Source: Exiguobacterium profundum (lineage in GTDB: Bacteria; Bacillota; Bacilli; Exiguobacteriales; Exiguobacteriaceae). Taken from it: a stretch of 64,000 nucleotides of DNA. Below, one piece after another: positions 23,717-34,345 of the stretch. The stretch covers positions 170,684 to 234,683 of the forward strand of contig NZ_MRSV01000001.1 of assembly GCF_001909285.1 (NCBI RefSeq), written 5' to 3'. The notes below the pieces were generated by a model. It was not told where the DNA came from. It ran no database searches and saw nothing but the letters and a program-made list of their open reading frames with translations. The stretch's first letter is position 1, and each line of letters starts with the position of its first letter. A program made the position numbers and the translations under genes.

Positions 23717-24175
23717 TCAACTGTTCAGTTGTTTCTCCATCATGATGCGTGGCTCGCCATCTTCTGTGTAGGCGCCCATGATGTCATATCCGCAAAGGAG
23801 GTTCAAAATGATGACCCCTTTGTTCGTATTGCGTGCTTTCGTCCGAATCGAATGGAACCCTTGCGCTTCGACCCATTCGAGTTGCGTATCCATCAGCTTG
23901 CGACCGATGCCATGCTTTTGGAAGTCCGGATGTACGCCGCCCGCCCAGCTGTAAAATCGATAAGGCTCCGCCTCATAGCCAATTTTAAAGCCGACCAGTT
24001 CCTCTTCCGAGAAAGCCAGTAACACTAGCGGATTGGCGTGCCGATATAAACGCTCTTTAAAACGCAACTGATCGAGGTCGCCATATAACGTGCGATACAG
24101 TCGGAAAAAGTCCTCTTCAAAATCCTTAAAGTTGTTTGTCACATCTTTTACGATAAATGAACTCGTCGTACTCAT
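23717..24175 (-). CDS. GNAT-family N-acetyltransferase
   Basis: A 152-residue acetyltransferase. The acetyl-CoA loop lies in VHPDFQKHGIGRKLMDTQLEW (about residues 86-106), and RTKARNTNKGVIILNLLCGYDIMG completes motif B. I chose ATG at 24175 after AAAGGGGATGGCACG; the frame is open far upstream but into the methyltransferase gene. Probably co-transcribed with that gene, 58 bases upstream. Substrate unknown. Confidence 0.85.
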   Translation of the reverse strand: MSTTSSFIVKDVTNNFKDFEEDFFRLYRTLYGDLDQLRFKERLYRHANPLVLLAFSEEELVGFKIGYEAEPYRFYSWAGGVHPDFQKHGIGRKLMDTQLEWVEAQGFHSIRTKARNTNKGVIILNLLCGYDIMGAYTEDGEPRIMMEKQLNS

Positions 24176-24233
24176 CGTGCCATCCCCTTTCAGTTTCTGG
24201 ACAAAGATTCCGTACGTCTGTTCATTTCGCCGT

Positions 24234-24998
24234 TCATTCTGAATTTCCTGTCTCCCGTTCAAAAGCCGTGACACCTTTTTGTTTATAAAGTCCGAGCGTA
24301 CGTTTCGGCAAACTCTTGACCATCCAGTCTTTAAAAATACGTGCCTGATCCTCGACAGGCAGTTCATAGCCCTCCGTCACGATATGTCGCGACCGTGTCG
24401 TGACATCGTACAAGGAAATTGCCGCCGCCACGGAGATGTTCAAACTCTGAACGTATCCTTGCATCGGAATGACAAAGTTTCCATCCGCCTTCTTCAATGC
24501 CGCTTCCGACACACCACTATGTTCATTCCCGAATAAAAGAACTGTCGGCTTCGACACATCCACTTCTTCGAGCGGAATTGCTTCCTCACTCAATGCCGTC
24601 GCATATACTTGATAACCGTCTTCTTTTAAAGCGTCAATCGCCTCTTCAATGGAGCCATGCTCGACGACGTCCACCCAGCGGTCGGCACTCTTGGCGATAA
24701 TCGAGTTTGGTTTGAACTTCGCACGCCCTTCGACGACGTGCAGCGTCTGCACCCCGAACGCATCGGCCGAACGCAATACGGCAGATTGGTTATGCGGATC
24801 GTCCACACCTTCCGTCAAAATCGTGATATGGTTCGTTCGTGTATTCAATACTTCATACATCCGTTTGATGCGATCTGGCATGAGCATCTCATATAGAGGA
24901 AGATCGTCTTCCTGCAATACACCCTTCTGCAACAACTCTTCTTTTAATTCAATCTGCTCTTCTTTCGTCAAAGCAGATGTCGTCTGTCTCCAACCCAT
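24234..24998 (-). CDS. trmH: SpoU/TrmH-family tRNA or rRNA 2'-O-methyltransferase
   Basis: SPOUT-fold SAM-dependent RNA ribose methyltransferase, 254 residues. The three family motifs are visible: NQSAVLRSADAFGVQ (motif 1, invariant Asn/Arg), VLLFGNEHSGVS (motif 2) and IPMQGYVQSLNISVAAAISLYD (motif 3). Length and the C-terminal basic helix fit TrmH (tRNA Gm18), but other SpoU targets cannot be excluded. ATG at 24998 follows GGGAGCG; an upstream TTG would add six residues. Confidence 0.85.
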   Translation of the reverse strand: MGWRQTTSALTKEEQIELKEELLQKGVLQEDDLPLYEMLMPDRIKRMYEVLNTRTNHITILTEGVDDPHNQSAVLRSADAFGVQTLHVVEGRAKFKPNSIIAKSADRWVDVVEHGSIEEAIDALKEDGYQVYATALSEEAIPLEEVDVSKPTVLLFGNEHSGVSEAALKKADGNFVIPMQGYVQSLNISVAAAISLYDVTTRSRHIVTEGYELPVEDQARIFKDWMVKSLPKRTLGLYKQKGVTAFERETGNSE

Positions 24999-25115
24999 CT
25001 TTCTCGCTCCCTTCAACCTATCATATTGTATCTAGATTCGATTCGACTGACAAGTTCGCCTCACATCTGCTATTCTCACTTCGGAAATGAAAACAAATGA
25101 AAATAGCGAAAACGG

Positions 25116-25144
25116 TTGCATGAATTTATGCAATCGATTACAAT
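25116..25144 (+). promoter_or_regulatory. Sigma-A promoter of the PTS gene
   Basis: TTGCAT (25116-25121), 17-base spacer, TACAAT (25139-25144). Inverted-repeat operators overlap and follow it. Confidence 0.7.
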
Positions 25145-25164
25145 CATTTATGCAAGCGATTGCA
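25129..25164. promoter_or_regulatory. Two LacI/CcpA-type operators in the PTS promoter
   Basis: TGCAATCGATTACA (25129-25142) and TGCAAGCGATTGCA (25151-25164) are two similar 14-base palindromes overlapping the -10 box and transcript start. They match the cre/LacI-family pattern at 13 and 12 of 14 positions, so either CcpA or a dedicated LacI-type repressor could bind. A further inverted repeat, TTGCAT ... ATGCAA, spans 25116-25133. Confidence 0.55.
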
Positions 25165-25219
25165 CTATTGGCAAACACAAAAATAGATAAAACTCCCTCA
25201 CAGGAAGGAAGCGTATAGC

Positions 25220-26848
25220 ATGAAACAATTGATCTCATTCGATTTCTGGCAGAAACTCGGTAAGGCCTTGATGGTCGTCATCGCCGTCATGCCGGCTGCC
25301 GGTTTGATGATTTCCATCGGAAAATTGATTGGAATGTCAGCCGGAGATGTCGGTATCTTATTAACAACAGCTCGTATCATTGAAGATTTAGGTTGGGGCA
25401 TCATCGTCAACTTACATATCCTCTTCGCAGTCGCGATTGGTGGTTCGTGGGCAAAAGATCGTGCAGGCGGTGCATTCGCAGCACTTCTCGCCTTCATCTT
25501 GATCAACCGTGTCACAGGTGCCATCTTCGGTGTCAACGGTGCCATGCTTCAAGATCCGGAAGCGACAATCGAGTCACTCTTCGGTGCGAACCTTGTCGTC
25601 GCTGATTACTTCACATCTGTACTCGGCTCACCTGCCCTCAACATGGGTGTGTTCGTCGGGATTATCGCCGGTTTCCTCGGTGGTGCACTATATAACCGTT
25701 TCTACAACTTCAACAAGTTGCCGAACGCTCTCTCGTTCTTCAACGGGAAGCGCTTCGTACCATTCGTCGTTATCCTTGGTTCAGTCGTTGCTGCCATCGT
25801 TCTATCGATTCTATGGCCAACCATCCAAGGTGCACTCAACAGCTTTGGTGAATGGATTGCCACATCACGTAACACGGCGCCTGTCCTCGCACCGTTCATC
25901 TACGGTGCGCTCGAACGTCTCCTCTTGCCGTTCGGTTTACACCACATGCTCACAGTACCAATGAACTACACAGAGCTCGGTGGAACGTATACGATTTTAA
26001 CAGGTGCGACAGCTGGATCGGTCGTTGCCGGTCAAGACCCACTCTGGTTGGCATGGGTGACGGACCTCGTCAACTTGCGTGCTGCTGGTGATACGGCCGC
26101 ATACAACGCGCTTCTCGCTGATGTCGTTCCAGCACGCTTCAAAGTCGGCCAAGTCATCTTGTCATTCGCTGCATTGATTGGTGCCGCGTATGCGATGTAC
26201 CGCAACGTCGACGCGGATAAGAAGGCACAATACAAGCCGATGTTCTTATCAGCCGGACTCGCTGTCTTCTTGACAGGTGTCACAGAACCGATCGAATTCA
26301 TGTTTATGTTCGTCGCACCAGTTCTTTATGTCGTTTACGCACTCATGGCCGGTGCTGCCTTCGCATTGGCAGATATCATCGACTTACGAGTACACGCCTT
26401 CGGTGCAATCGAACTCTTGACGCGCATTCCGATGATTGTCAAAGCAGGACTTCTTCAAGACTTGATCAACTTCGTGCTCGTCGCTGTCGTGTTCTTCTTC
26501 CTCAACTTCGGTGTCTTCAACTTCTTCATTAAGAAGATGAACCTACCGACGCCAGGACGTAACGGGAACTACATGGAAAAAAAGACAGAAAAATCATCCG
26601 TTACAGGTAACGAACAAGTCATGGGGATTATTGCACTTCTCGGTGGGGAAGAAAACATTGAGGATGTCGACGCATGTATGACTCGTCTTCGTGTGACCGT
26701 TAAAGACGTTACACTCGTCTCTGACGAAAAAGAATGGAAGAAAAATGGCGCTATGGGTCTTATCGTGAAAGACCGTGGAGTCCAAGCCATCTATGGCCCG
26801 AAAGCCGACGTATTGAAATCAGACATTCAAGACGTCATCGGTGCATAA
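25220..26848 (+). CDS. PTS sugar transporter subunit IICB (glucose/alpha-glucoside type)
   Basis: Membrane permease-phosphotransferase of 542 residues that imports and phosphorylates a sugar. The EIIC part (1-430, about ten helices) carries MPAAGLMISIGKL, FIYGALERLLLPFGLHH and the conserved LTGVTEPIEFMF. The EIIB domain (about 460-542) has the phospho-cysteine Cys486 in DACMTRLRV. There is no EIIA domain, so a separate Crr-like EIIA must donate phosphate. The LRVHAFG and GLHH patterns suit the glucose/maltose/glucosamine subgroup; alpha-glucoside uptake is plausible given the oligo-1,6-glucosidase in the same window. Two operators control the promoter. Confidence 0.85.
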   Translation: MKQLISFDFWQKLGKALMVVIAVMPAAGLMISIGKLIGMSAGDVGILLTTARIIEDLGWGIIVNLHILFAVAIGGSWAKDRAGGAFAALLAFILINRVTGAIFGVNGAMLQDPEATIESLFGANLVVADYFTSVLGSPALNMGVFVGIIAGFLGGALYNRFYNFNKLPNALSFFNGKRFVPFVVILGSVVAAIVLSILWPTIQGALNSFGEWIATSRNTAPVLAPFIYGALERLLLPFGLHHMLTVPMNYTELGGTYTILTGATAGSVVAGQDPLWLAWVTDLVNLRAAGDTAAYNALLADVVPARFKVGQVILSFAALIGAAYAMYRNVDADKKAQYKPMFLSAGLAVFLTGVTEPIEFMFMFVAPVLYVVYALMAGAAFALADIIDLRVHAFGAIELLTRIPMIVKAGLLQDLINFVLVAVVFFFLNFGVFNFFIKKMNLPTPGRNGNYMEKKTEKSSVTGNEQVMGIIALLGGEENIEDVDACMTRLRVTVKDVTLVSDEKEWKKNGAMGLIVKDRGVQAIYGPKADVLKSDIQDVIGA

Positions 26849-26853
26849 TCTAC

Positions 26854-26886
26854 TGGCCAACTCGCTCGAGAGTTGGCCTTTTTCTA
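26854..26886 (+). terminator. Terminator after the PTS gene
   Basis: TGGCCAACTC / GAGTTGGCC stem followed by TTTTTC, directly before the next ribosome binding site. Confidence 0.8.
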
Positions 26887-26899
26887 AAGGAGGACTATC

Positions 26900-27691
26900 G
26901 TGAATATTTTAACGCTCAATTGTCATGCCTGGTTAGAAGACCGTCAACAAGAGAAAATCGATGCGATTGTCGAACGTATCGCAAGCGAAGAGTATGACTT
27001 CATCGCGCTCCAAGAAGTCAATCAACATAAAGAGGCCCCCCTCATCTATGGGAACATCCGTGAGAACAACTTCGCACACGTCCTCGTCGAGCGCCTGAAA
27101 GAGTTAGATCTTCACTATCACATGATATGGGACTTTGCCCATTACGGATATGACATTTACGAGGAAGGCGTCGCCATCTTGTCACGGACACCGTTTCTAT
27201 CGACCGAATCATTCTTCGTATCCAAGACGACGGACCCTGACAATTACAAGTCCCGTAAAATCGTCAAAGCCGTGATTGAAGGTCCTGAAACGCCGACGAC
27301 CGTCTACTCGTGTCACCTCGGATGGTGGCATGACGAAGAGGAGCCAGTGAAGCATCAACTCGACGAGCTCCTGCGTCGCGTGGAGCATGACGACCATGCA
27401 CTCCTACTCGGTGATTTCAACAACGATGCTTTCATTCGAGGCGAAGGATACGATTATTTGATGGATAGTGGGCTTCAAGACTTGTTCCATCTCGCAACGG
27501 AACGCGAAGGCGATGCGACCGTCCAAGGGAAAATCGCTGGATGGGATGAAAACAAGAAATCGCTACGCATCGACTTGATGTTGACGAATGCACCCATTCA
27601 CGTCTCCCGTCATGCCGTCGTCTTCGACGGCGAAAACGGACCTGTCGTCTCCGACCACGCCGGTGTCGAAGCCACAGTGTTTTGGCGTTGA
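26900..27691 (+). CDS. Endonuclease/exonuclease/phosphatase-family hydrolase
   Basis: EEP-fold Mg-dependent hydrolase of 263 residues, cytosolic. Visible catalytic elements are LTLNCHAW (Asn7), ALQEVNQ (metal Glu), the HLGWWHDEE strand, LLGDFNNDAF (Asp-x-Asn) and the terminal SDHAGVEA (Asp-His). Fold members cleave phosphodiesters in DNA, lipids or inositol phosphates; the substrate cannot be told here. The start is GTG at 26900 after AAAGGAGG. Its place directly after the PTS terminator suggests read-through co-expression at most. Confidence 0.85.
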   Translation: MNILTLNCHAWLEDRQQEKIDAIVERIASEEYDFIALQEVNQHKEAPLIYGNIRENNFAHVLVERLKELDLHYHMIWDFAHYGYDIYEEGVAILSRTPFLSTESFFVSKTTDPDNYKSRKIVKAVIEGPETPTTVYSCHLGWWHDEEEPVKHQLDELLRRVEHDDHALLLGDFNNDAFIRGEGYDYLMDSGLQDLFHLATEREGDATVQGKIAGWDENKKSLRIDLMLTNAPIHVSRHAVVFDGENGPVVSDHAGVEATVFWR

Positions 27692-27808
27692 TGCACCTTT
27701 TTCTTCCGACTTGGGAGAAAAGGGTTAATTTTTTTGGAAAAATCTTGTAACGTGATAAAAGACTGATGTCTAACTACTAATGAATGAAATAGAAAGAAGT
27801 GTTTGAAC

Positions 27809-28987
27809 ATGAAGACAAGCTCGCTCAGTCGAAGCGACTGGACTTTAGTTTTATCCCTATCCTTATTAACCTTCGTTCTCGGAACGAGTGAATTTGTCAT
27901 TGTCGGCATTTTGCCTGATATCGCAAGCGGTCTATCCATTTCCATCGCAACGGCTGGAAGTCTCGTATCGGCATTCGCCATCAGCTTTGCCGTCGGTACG
28001 CCAATCACGATGTCCTTGACGAGCCATCTTCCAAAACGCAAATTGATGCTCGGTTTGACGATTCTCTTCACCTTATTGAACTTGTTGAGCAGTCTCGCTC
28101 CCATGTATGAGTGGTTACTCGCCTTACGCATGTTGACGGCCGTCGTCACAGGTGTGTTGATCTCGCTTGCTATGCTCGTCGCTAGCGAAAGCGTCCCTCC
28201 GGCAAAACGAGGGGTAGCCGTATCCTTTATTTTTGGTGGCTTTACAATGGCCAACGTGTTCGGTGTTCCAATCGGAACATTCATCGGACAACAAGCAGGC
28301 TGGGAATCCACATTTTGGTTAACGACCGCACTCGGTGCAGTCGCCTGGGTTGCCATTTATCGTGTCTTGCCGAATCAATTGTCTCAAGAAAAAGCATCAC
28401 TCCGTGAACAAATGGCACTCCTGACGAATCCGCGCATCTTGATTGCCTTCTTGATTCCGGCGTTCGGTTTTGGGGCGACGTATGTCGTATATACGTATCT
28501 CGTACCGATTTTAAAAGATGTACTCGGTGTACCGGTCGCTTGGGTCAGTCCGATTTTATTCGCCTACGGATTCATCTCGATCTTCAGTAATATTGCTGCT
28601 GGAAAGATCGCCAGTCACAATCCGATCGGACGCTTACGATTCGTCTTTCTCGTCCAAGCGTTCGTCTTGGCCGCGTTGTTCATGACGACGTCGAATATGA
28701 CGCTCGGTCTCTTCAATATCGCCCTCATGTCGTTCATGGCGATTTTATTGACGACGTCGACACAGATTTATTTGATCGACTTGGCGGAGAAATTTAATCC
28801 GAACGCCAAAGGTCTCGCCTCGTCACTCATGCCCGTGGCGAGTAACGTCGGAATCGGACTCGGTTCCGCTCTCGGTGGTGTCGTCTATGCGACAAGCCCT
28901 ATCATGATGCTCGCGCTCGTAGGCGGCTTGGTCGCCCTCGTCACAGCCGGGTTGACCGCAGTCAGTTATTCGCTCGACCAACGTTAA
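27809..28987 (+). CDS. MFS transporter, AraJ/YdhP-type efflux pump
   Basis: Twelve-helix major facilitator of 392 residues resembling arabinose-efflux (AraJ/PbuE) type DHA1 permeases. The start LTFVLGTSEFVIVGILPDIA is characteristic, as is GVPIGTFIGQQAGWESTFW at helix 5 (antiporter motif C region). Substrates of this subgroup include purine nucleosides, sugars and drugs. ATG at 27809 is chosen over a TTG two codons upstream; the ribosome binding site (AGAAAG) is weak. Confidence 0.85.
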   Translation: MKTSSLSRSDWTLVLSLSLLTFVLGTSEFVIVGILPDIASGLSISIATAGSLVSAFAISFAVGTPITMSLTSHLPKRKLMLGLTILFTLLNLLSSLAPMYEWLLALRMLTAVVTGVLISLAMLVASESVPPAKRGVAVSFIFGGFTMANVFGVPIGTFIGQQAGWESTFWLTTALGAVAWVAIYRVLPNQLSQEKASLREQMALLTNPRILIAFLIPAFGFGATYVVYTYLVPILKDVLGVPVAWVSPILFAYGFISIFSNIAAGKIASHNPIGRLRFVFLVQAFVLAALFMTTSNMTLGLFNIALMSFMAILLTTSTQIYLIDLAEKFNPNAKGLASSLMPVASNVGIGLGSALGGVVYATSPIMMLALVGGLVALVTAGLTAVSYSLDQR

Positions 28988-29025
28988 AAACGTGCGCACC
29001 TCGATGCAGGTGCGCACGTTTTTTA
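28986..29025. terminator. Bidirectional terminator
   Basis: AAAAACGTGCGCACCT / AGGTGCGCACGTTTTT perfect inverted repeat between convergent genes. Confidence 0.93.
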
Positions 29026-29727
29026 TAACCATTCGAGAATCGCGGATAGGACTTCGTCGAGTTGTTCTTTCGATGTGAGCGGACTTTCCTGATCGCCTTT
29101 TTGAGGACCATACATTCCGAAATTTGCATGATTCCCGCCTTCGATTTGTACGAATTGACTATCGTCAGGAAGGTCGCTTCGACTCGCCTCGATGTCTTCT
29201 GGGACAGCTAATCCATCCAACTCACCCGAGATAGATAGCACGCGCAAGTCACTATCGACCATCGAGCTGATCGGATATGATGCGAGGAAAATGACACCTT
29301 CCACCGCCTCTTGATGCTCAAGCGCGTAACCCGATGCCGCCGAACCTCCGAGTGAATGACCGGCCACGACCCAACGTTCAATCTCGGGATGTGCTTCGAT
29401 GATTGGATCGGCTGCGTCGATATCTAAAATGCCTAAGTTGAGACGAAGCGACGGAATGGCGACGAAATACCCTTCCTCGGCTAAACGTGTTCCGTAATAC
29501 GCATACGCCTCTTTCTCCACTTTTGCTCCTGGATAAAGAATGATGCCGATCTCGCTCGTCGTATCTCCGAACTCGAGACGGTTGTCGACCACTTTCCCCT
29601 CTTCCGCATACTGTGTCGCTTCATCGGTTGGTCCGTACGTGAACTGCGTCCAAATCAAAAAGCCTGCTACCGCGACAACAAGCAATCCTACGATTGAGAG
29701 TGCGGCCCACTTGAAGAATTTCTTCAT
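29023..29727 (-). CDS. Membrane-anchored alpha/beta hydrolase
   Basis: A 234-residue protein with an N-terminal membrane anchor or signal (about residues 1-25: KKFFKWAALSIVGLLVVAVAGFLIW), so the catalytic domain is probably outside the membrane. The nucleophile elbow is GHSLGG (Ser near residue 111), with Asp in SGELDGLA and the final His in GGNHANFG. It resembles the dienelactone-hydrolase/YqiA-like alpha/beta hydrolase family. ATG at 29727 follows CGGAGGC. Substrate unknown. Confidence 0.8.
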   Translation of the reverse strand: MKKFFKWAALSIVGLLVVAVAGFLIWTQFTYGPTDEATQYAEEGKVVDNRLEFGDTTSEIGIILYPGAKVEKEAYAYYGTRLAEEGYFVAIPSLRLNLGILDIDAADPIIEAHPEIERWVVAGHSLGGSAASGYALEHQEAVEGVIFLASYPISSMVDSDLRVLSISGELDGLAVPEDIEASRSDLPDDSQFVQIEGGNHANFGMYGPQKGDQESPLTSKEQLDEVLSAILEWL

Positions 29728-29800
29728 TATATAGCCTCCGTTTGCATCCACTTCATCATAACGTTACAATAATAAGAAAAAGCATGATCAGGGGGACACC

Positions 29801-31066
29801 ATGACCAGAAGTAATGTAACCACGACGATTCAGTGGTTTATTTTTATTTTAGCTACAAATATTGTACCACCACTCTCCATCGCCGCCTTGTTTGAACTGT
29901 CGCCAGATGAGACGATGACCTTCATCTCCCGCTCACTCTTCATCTTCGCACTCTTCAGCATCATCCAAACGTTGCTCGGCCATCGCCTCCCGATACTCGA
30001 AGGACCTGCCGGCATTTGGTGGGGTGTCTTCACTTTATACGCCTCCATCGGTCCCGCTCTATACGGAAGTCAGCAAGAGACCTTGCAAGCACTCGGATTC
30101 ATGCTGTTTTTTAGTGGAATCCTTGGTGTGTTGTTGACCGTCACTGGTATCTTAAGACGCATGCTCGCCCTGTTTACACCGCAAGTGCTCGGCGTCTATA
30201 TGATTTTGCTCGTCCTTCAATTATCAGGGGCCGTCATTAAAGGTGGCTTTGGGGTGACGGAAGACGGAATCAACGTCGTTCAGGCAGTGGCGACGGCAGG
30301 TCTCGTCTTGTTCGCACTCACGCTCGAGCAAAGTCGCTTTAAACAATATGGGCTCGTCATGACACTATTCGTCGGGTTCGGCTTATTCCATTTACTCGAC
30401 CTTGGAAATCCAATCGTTCGTTCAGAATCTTTCTTCCTCGTACCGGAACTTCTTCCGTTCGGAAATTGGGTATGGGATTGGAACTTGTTGCCAACGGCTT
30501 TCGTCATCACCTTGCTTCTCATGACGAACGTCCTTGCGAACATCAAGTTGATTGAGCGCATCGTCAGTTCTCGCGAAAAACGAGAAATCAAAGGGAACGT
30601 TCCCGCATCGGGTGTCGCCAGTGGCGTCAGTCAAATCGTGGCCGGTCTGTTCGGTACACCGGGTCCTGTCGCCATCTCCGGGACAGCTGGTTTTCTCTCT
30701 TCGACGGAGAGCGTCCAGCGTACCCCGCATTTGATTGCCCACGCCCTCATGATGTCGTTAGCACTCATCGGTCCATTCGTCTCGTTGATTGCGAGCATCC
30801 CGGCCGCTGTCGGTTATGCAATCGTGACACCACTCATTGCAACGATGATCATCATCGGAATCAATGAGGCGGCCTTTGAATTGAAGCAGTCCACGGCATC
30901 TCTCACGGTCGGACTCCCGCTCGTCATCGGTGCCGGGGCGATGCTTCTGCCACCCGGATCAATGAATGAGTTACCACCGCTTCTTGCGACCGTCTTCTCT
31001 AACGGACTCGTCCTCGGGACGATTGTCGCCTTAACAACTGCCATCTTAAGTAAAATCAAGGATTGA
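29801..31066 (+). CDS. Purine/pyrimidine permease (NCS2, YwdJ-like)
   Basis: Nucleobase-cation symporter-2 family membrane protein, 421 residues and about 12-14 helices. LEGPAGIWWGVFTLYA replaces the more usual substrate motif, and the conserved TPGPVAISGTAGFLSSTESVQRTP segment (about residues 285-308) holds the NCS2 NxG/ExxxR-type region in altered form. It looks closest to Bacillus YwdJ. ATG at 29801 follows AGGGGGAC. One of three NCS2 genes in the window. Confidence 0.83.
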   Translation: MTRSNVTTTIQWFIFILATNIVPPLSIAALFELSPDETMTFISRSLFIFALFSIIQTLLGHRLPILEGPAGIWWGVFTLYASIGPALYGSQQETLQALGFMLFFSGILGVLLTVTGILRRMLALFTPQVLGVYMILLVLQLSGAVIKGGFGVTEDGINVVQAVATAGLVLFALTLEQSRFKQYGLVMTLFVGFGLFHLLDLGNPIVRSESFFLVPELLPFGNWVWDWNLLPTAFVITLLLMTNVLANIKLIERIVSSREKREIKGNVPASGVASGVSQIVAGLFGTPGPVAISGTAGFLSSTESVQRTPHLIAHALMMSLALIGPFVSLIASIPAAVGYAIVTPLIATMIIIGINEAAFELKQSTASLTVGLPLVIGAGAMLLPPGSMNELPPLLATVFSNGLVLGTIVALTTAILSKIKD

Positions 31067-31098
31067 AAAAAGAACTGGCCATATCGGTCAGTTCTTTT
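31067..31098. terminator. Bidirectional terminator
   Basis: AAAAGAACTG ... CAGTTCTTTT stem between convergent genes. Confidence 0.88.
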
Positions 31099-31480
31099 CA
31101 CGTACATGCATATGGTAACGGGCATCGTGCGGTAAAACAGCGCCTTCTTCTTGTTCGAAATGCGCACGGTCTTTCCAATAACGAACGACTGACGAAGTAT
31201 CACGATGCAGGGCGCGTTGTAGCGCTTGTTTTGCCGTGACAGGCGTTTCGTCATCGTTTTTCAATTCAAGTCCCATCAGTTTATAACCGATTGTTTGTCC
31301 ACCTCGACTCATTTGCCAGGCTTCCATGGCATATGTCAGTAGTGTCGGTGTGATGACCGCATGCACAAACTCGCTCTTTACTTTCTTTCGCACGAGCTGT
31401 TCTACGCCCACGCTGACAAGACCTGCAATGACACTGTCAATCATGACTGCTTTGGTTCGCTTTTTTGTTAATGGATTCAT
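31088..31480 (-). CDS. RDD-family membrane protein
   Basis: A 130-residue protein with the RDD-domain layout: KKRTKAVMIDSVIAGLVSVG (helix 1 with the conserved Arg/Asp), a second hydrophobic stretch (HAVITPTLLTYAMEAW) and the GGQTIGYKLMGLEL motif (about residues 60-74). RDD proteins are small membrane proteins of mostly unknown or transport-linked function. Its ATG overlaps the stop of the upstream oxidoreductase gene, so the two are co-translated. Confidence 0.8.
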   Translation of the reverse strand: MNPLTKKRTKAVMIDSVIAGLVSVGVEQLVRKKVKSEFVHAVITPTLLTYAMEAWQMSRGGQTIGYKLMGLELKNDDETPVTAKQALQRALHRDTSSVVRYWKDRAHFEQEEGAVLPHDARYHMHVREKN

Positions 31481-32124
31481 CGGCTCATCCTCTGCATCAT
31501 CCCTGACGTCAACACTTCGATTCCTTCGCCTTCTTCAGACGCCATAATCAAGGCACGAGCGACATGCAGCGCTTGAATCGGTGCGACTTCCGGTGTCTTC
31601 TCAAGCAAGATTGACTGGAACGGTCGACTGATGACCTCGGCCGCTTTCTCCCCGAAGCGGAATGAATCACGCTCTCCGAGTAACAGAGAAGGACGCGCGA
31701 TAATCAAGTGATGGAAGTTGAAAATACGTAACGCGTTCTCAAGCTCCCCTTTCACACGGTTGTAAAAGAACGTCGAACGCAATGATGCGCCTTGTGCCGA
31801 TACGACCGCATAGCGCGTCGCACCATGTGCCTTAGCGACACGGGCGACTTCAAGTGGTAATTCTAAATCAACTTGTTTGAACGCTTCTTGCGAGCCGGCG
31901 ACTGCAATCGTTGTGCCGAGCGCACAGTACACGTCGTCGATCTGTGGAAGGGATGAATCCATCTCCTCGAACCCGACGACCTCATGTAACTTCGGATGAC
32001 TCCAACGCTTCGAGCGACGGACAACGATCCAGACCGCATCATAACGGTCACTCTCTAACAACTGTTCAACCAATTCGCGGCCAATCAAGCCAGTCGCGCC
32101 TACAACAAGTGCAGTTTTCCCCAT
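31477..32124 (-). CDS. Atypical SDR / NAD(P)H-binding oxidoreductase
   Basis: Rossmann-fold protein of 215 residues in the SDR_a5/HTATIP2-like group. The nucleotide motif is VGATGLIGREL (residues 8-18), with a CALGTTIAVAGS segment after strand 4. There is no complete YxxxK pair; VVSAQGAS followed by FFYNRVKGELE supplies a Tyr-x3-Lys-like NRVK. Function unknown. GGAGGAG precedes the ATG. Confidence 0.78.
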   Translation of the reverse strand: MGKTALVVGATGLIGRELVEQLLESDRYDAVWIVVRRSKRWSHPKLHEVVGFEEMDSSLPQIDDVYCALGTTIAVAGSQEAFKQVDLELPLEVARVAKAHGATRYAVVSAQGASLRSTFFYNRVKGELENALRIFNFHHLIIARPSLLLGERDSFRFGEKAAEVISRPFQSILLEKTPEVAPIQALHVARALIMASEEGEGIEVLTSGMMQRMSR

Positions 32125-32158
32125 TCGTGACTCCTCCTAGACTACTATTTCCTTCAGT

Positions 32159-34044
<1,886 letters not shown>

Positions 34045-34055
34045 TTACCCTCCAA

Positions 34056-34204
34056 TAAAAAATGCGATTCGTCACCCCTCATCGGGAGGCAACGAACCGC
34101 ATGGAAATCAACGATAGCATACGACAAGCGCCACCCGTAGTCGAACCATTTACGGTAGTTCGGTAGAGACTTGCGGACCATATTTCCGCTGATATACGAG
34201 TGCG
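34056..34204 (-). promoter_or_regulatory. Purine (guanine-type) riboswitch with terminator
   Basis: The minus-strand aptamer (34204 to about 34127) carries P1 CACTCGT / ACGGGTG, the conserved UAUA, the loop-loop pair (ATATGGTCCGCAAGT and ACCGTAAATGG) and the J3/1 sequence CGACTAC. The cytosine at the specificity position predicts guanine/hypoxanthine/xanthine rather than adenine. A terminator, ATGCGGTTCG ... CGAATCGCAT plus TTTTTT (34104-34057), follows. Confidence 0.93.
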
Positions 34205-34224
34205 AATCTATTTATATAAGATAG

Positions 34225-34257
34225 ACCTTATTGTAGACGAGCTGACGAGAAATGCAA
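34225..34257 (-). promoter_or_regulatory. Sigma-A promoter of xpt-pbuX
   Basis: TTGCAT, a 16-base spacer and TACAAT on the minus strand, a short distance upstream of the riboswitch aptamer. Confidence 0.65.
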
Positions 34258-34345
34258 TAGGTTGGAATCAAACGGTGAAATGTTCGATTTTTTTTAAACT
34301 GCTGTATACTGTAGATATTGGATATGAGAGAGGAGCCCTGCCCTT

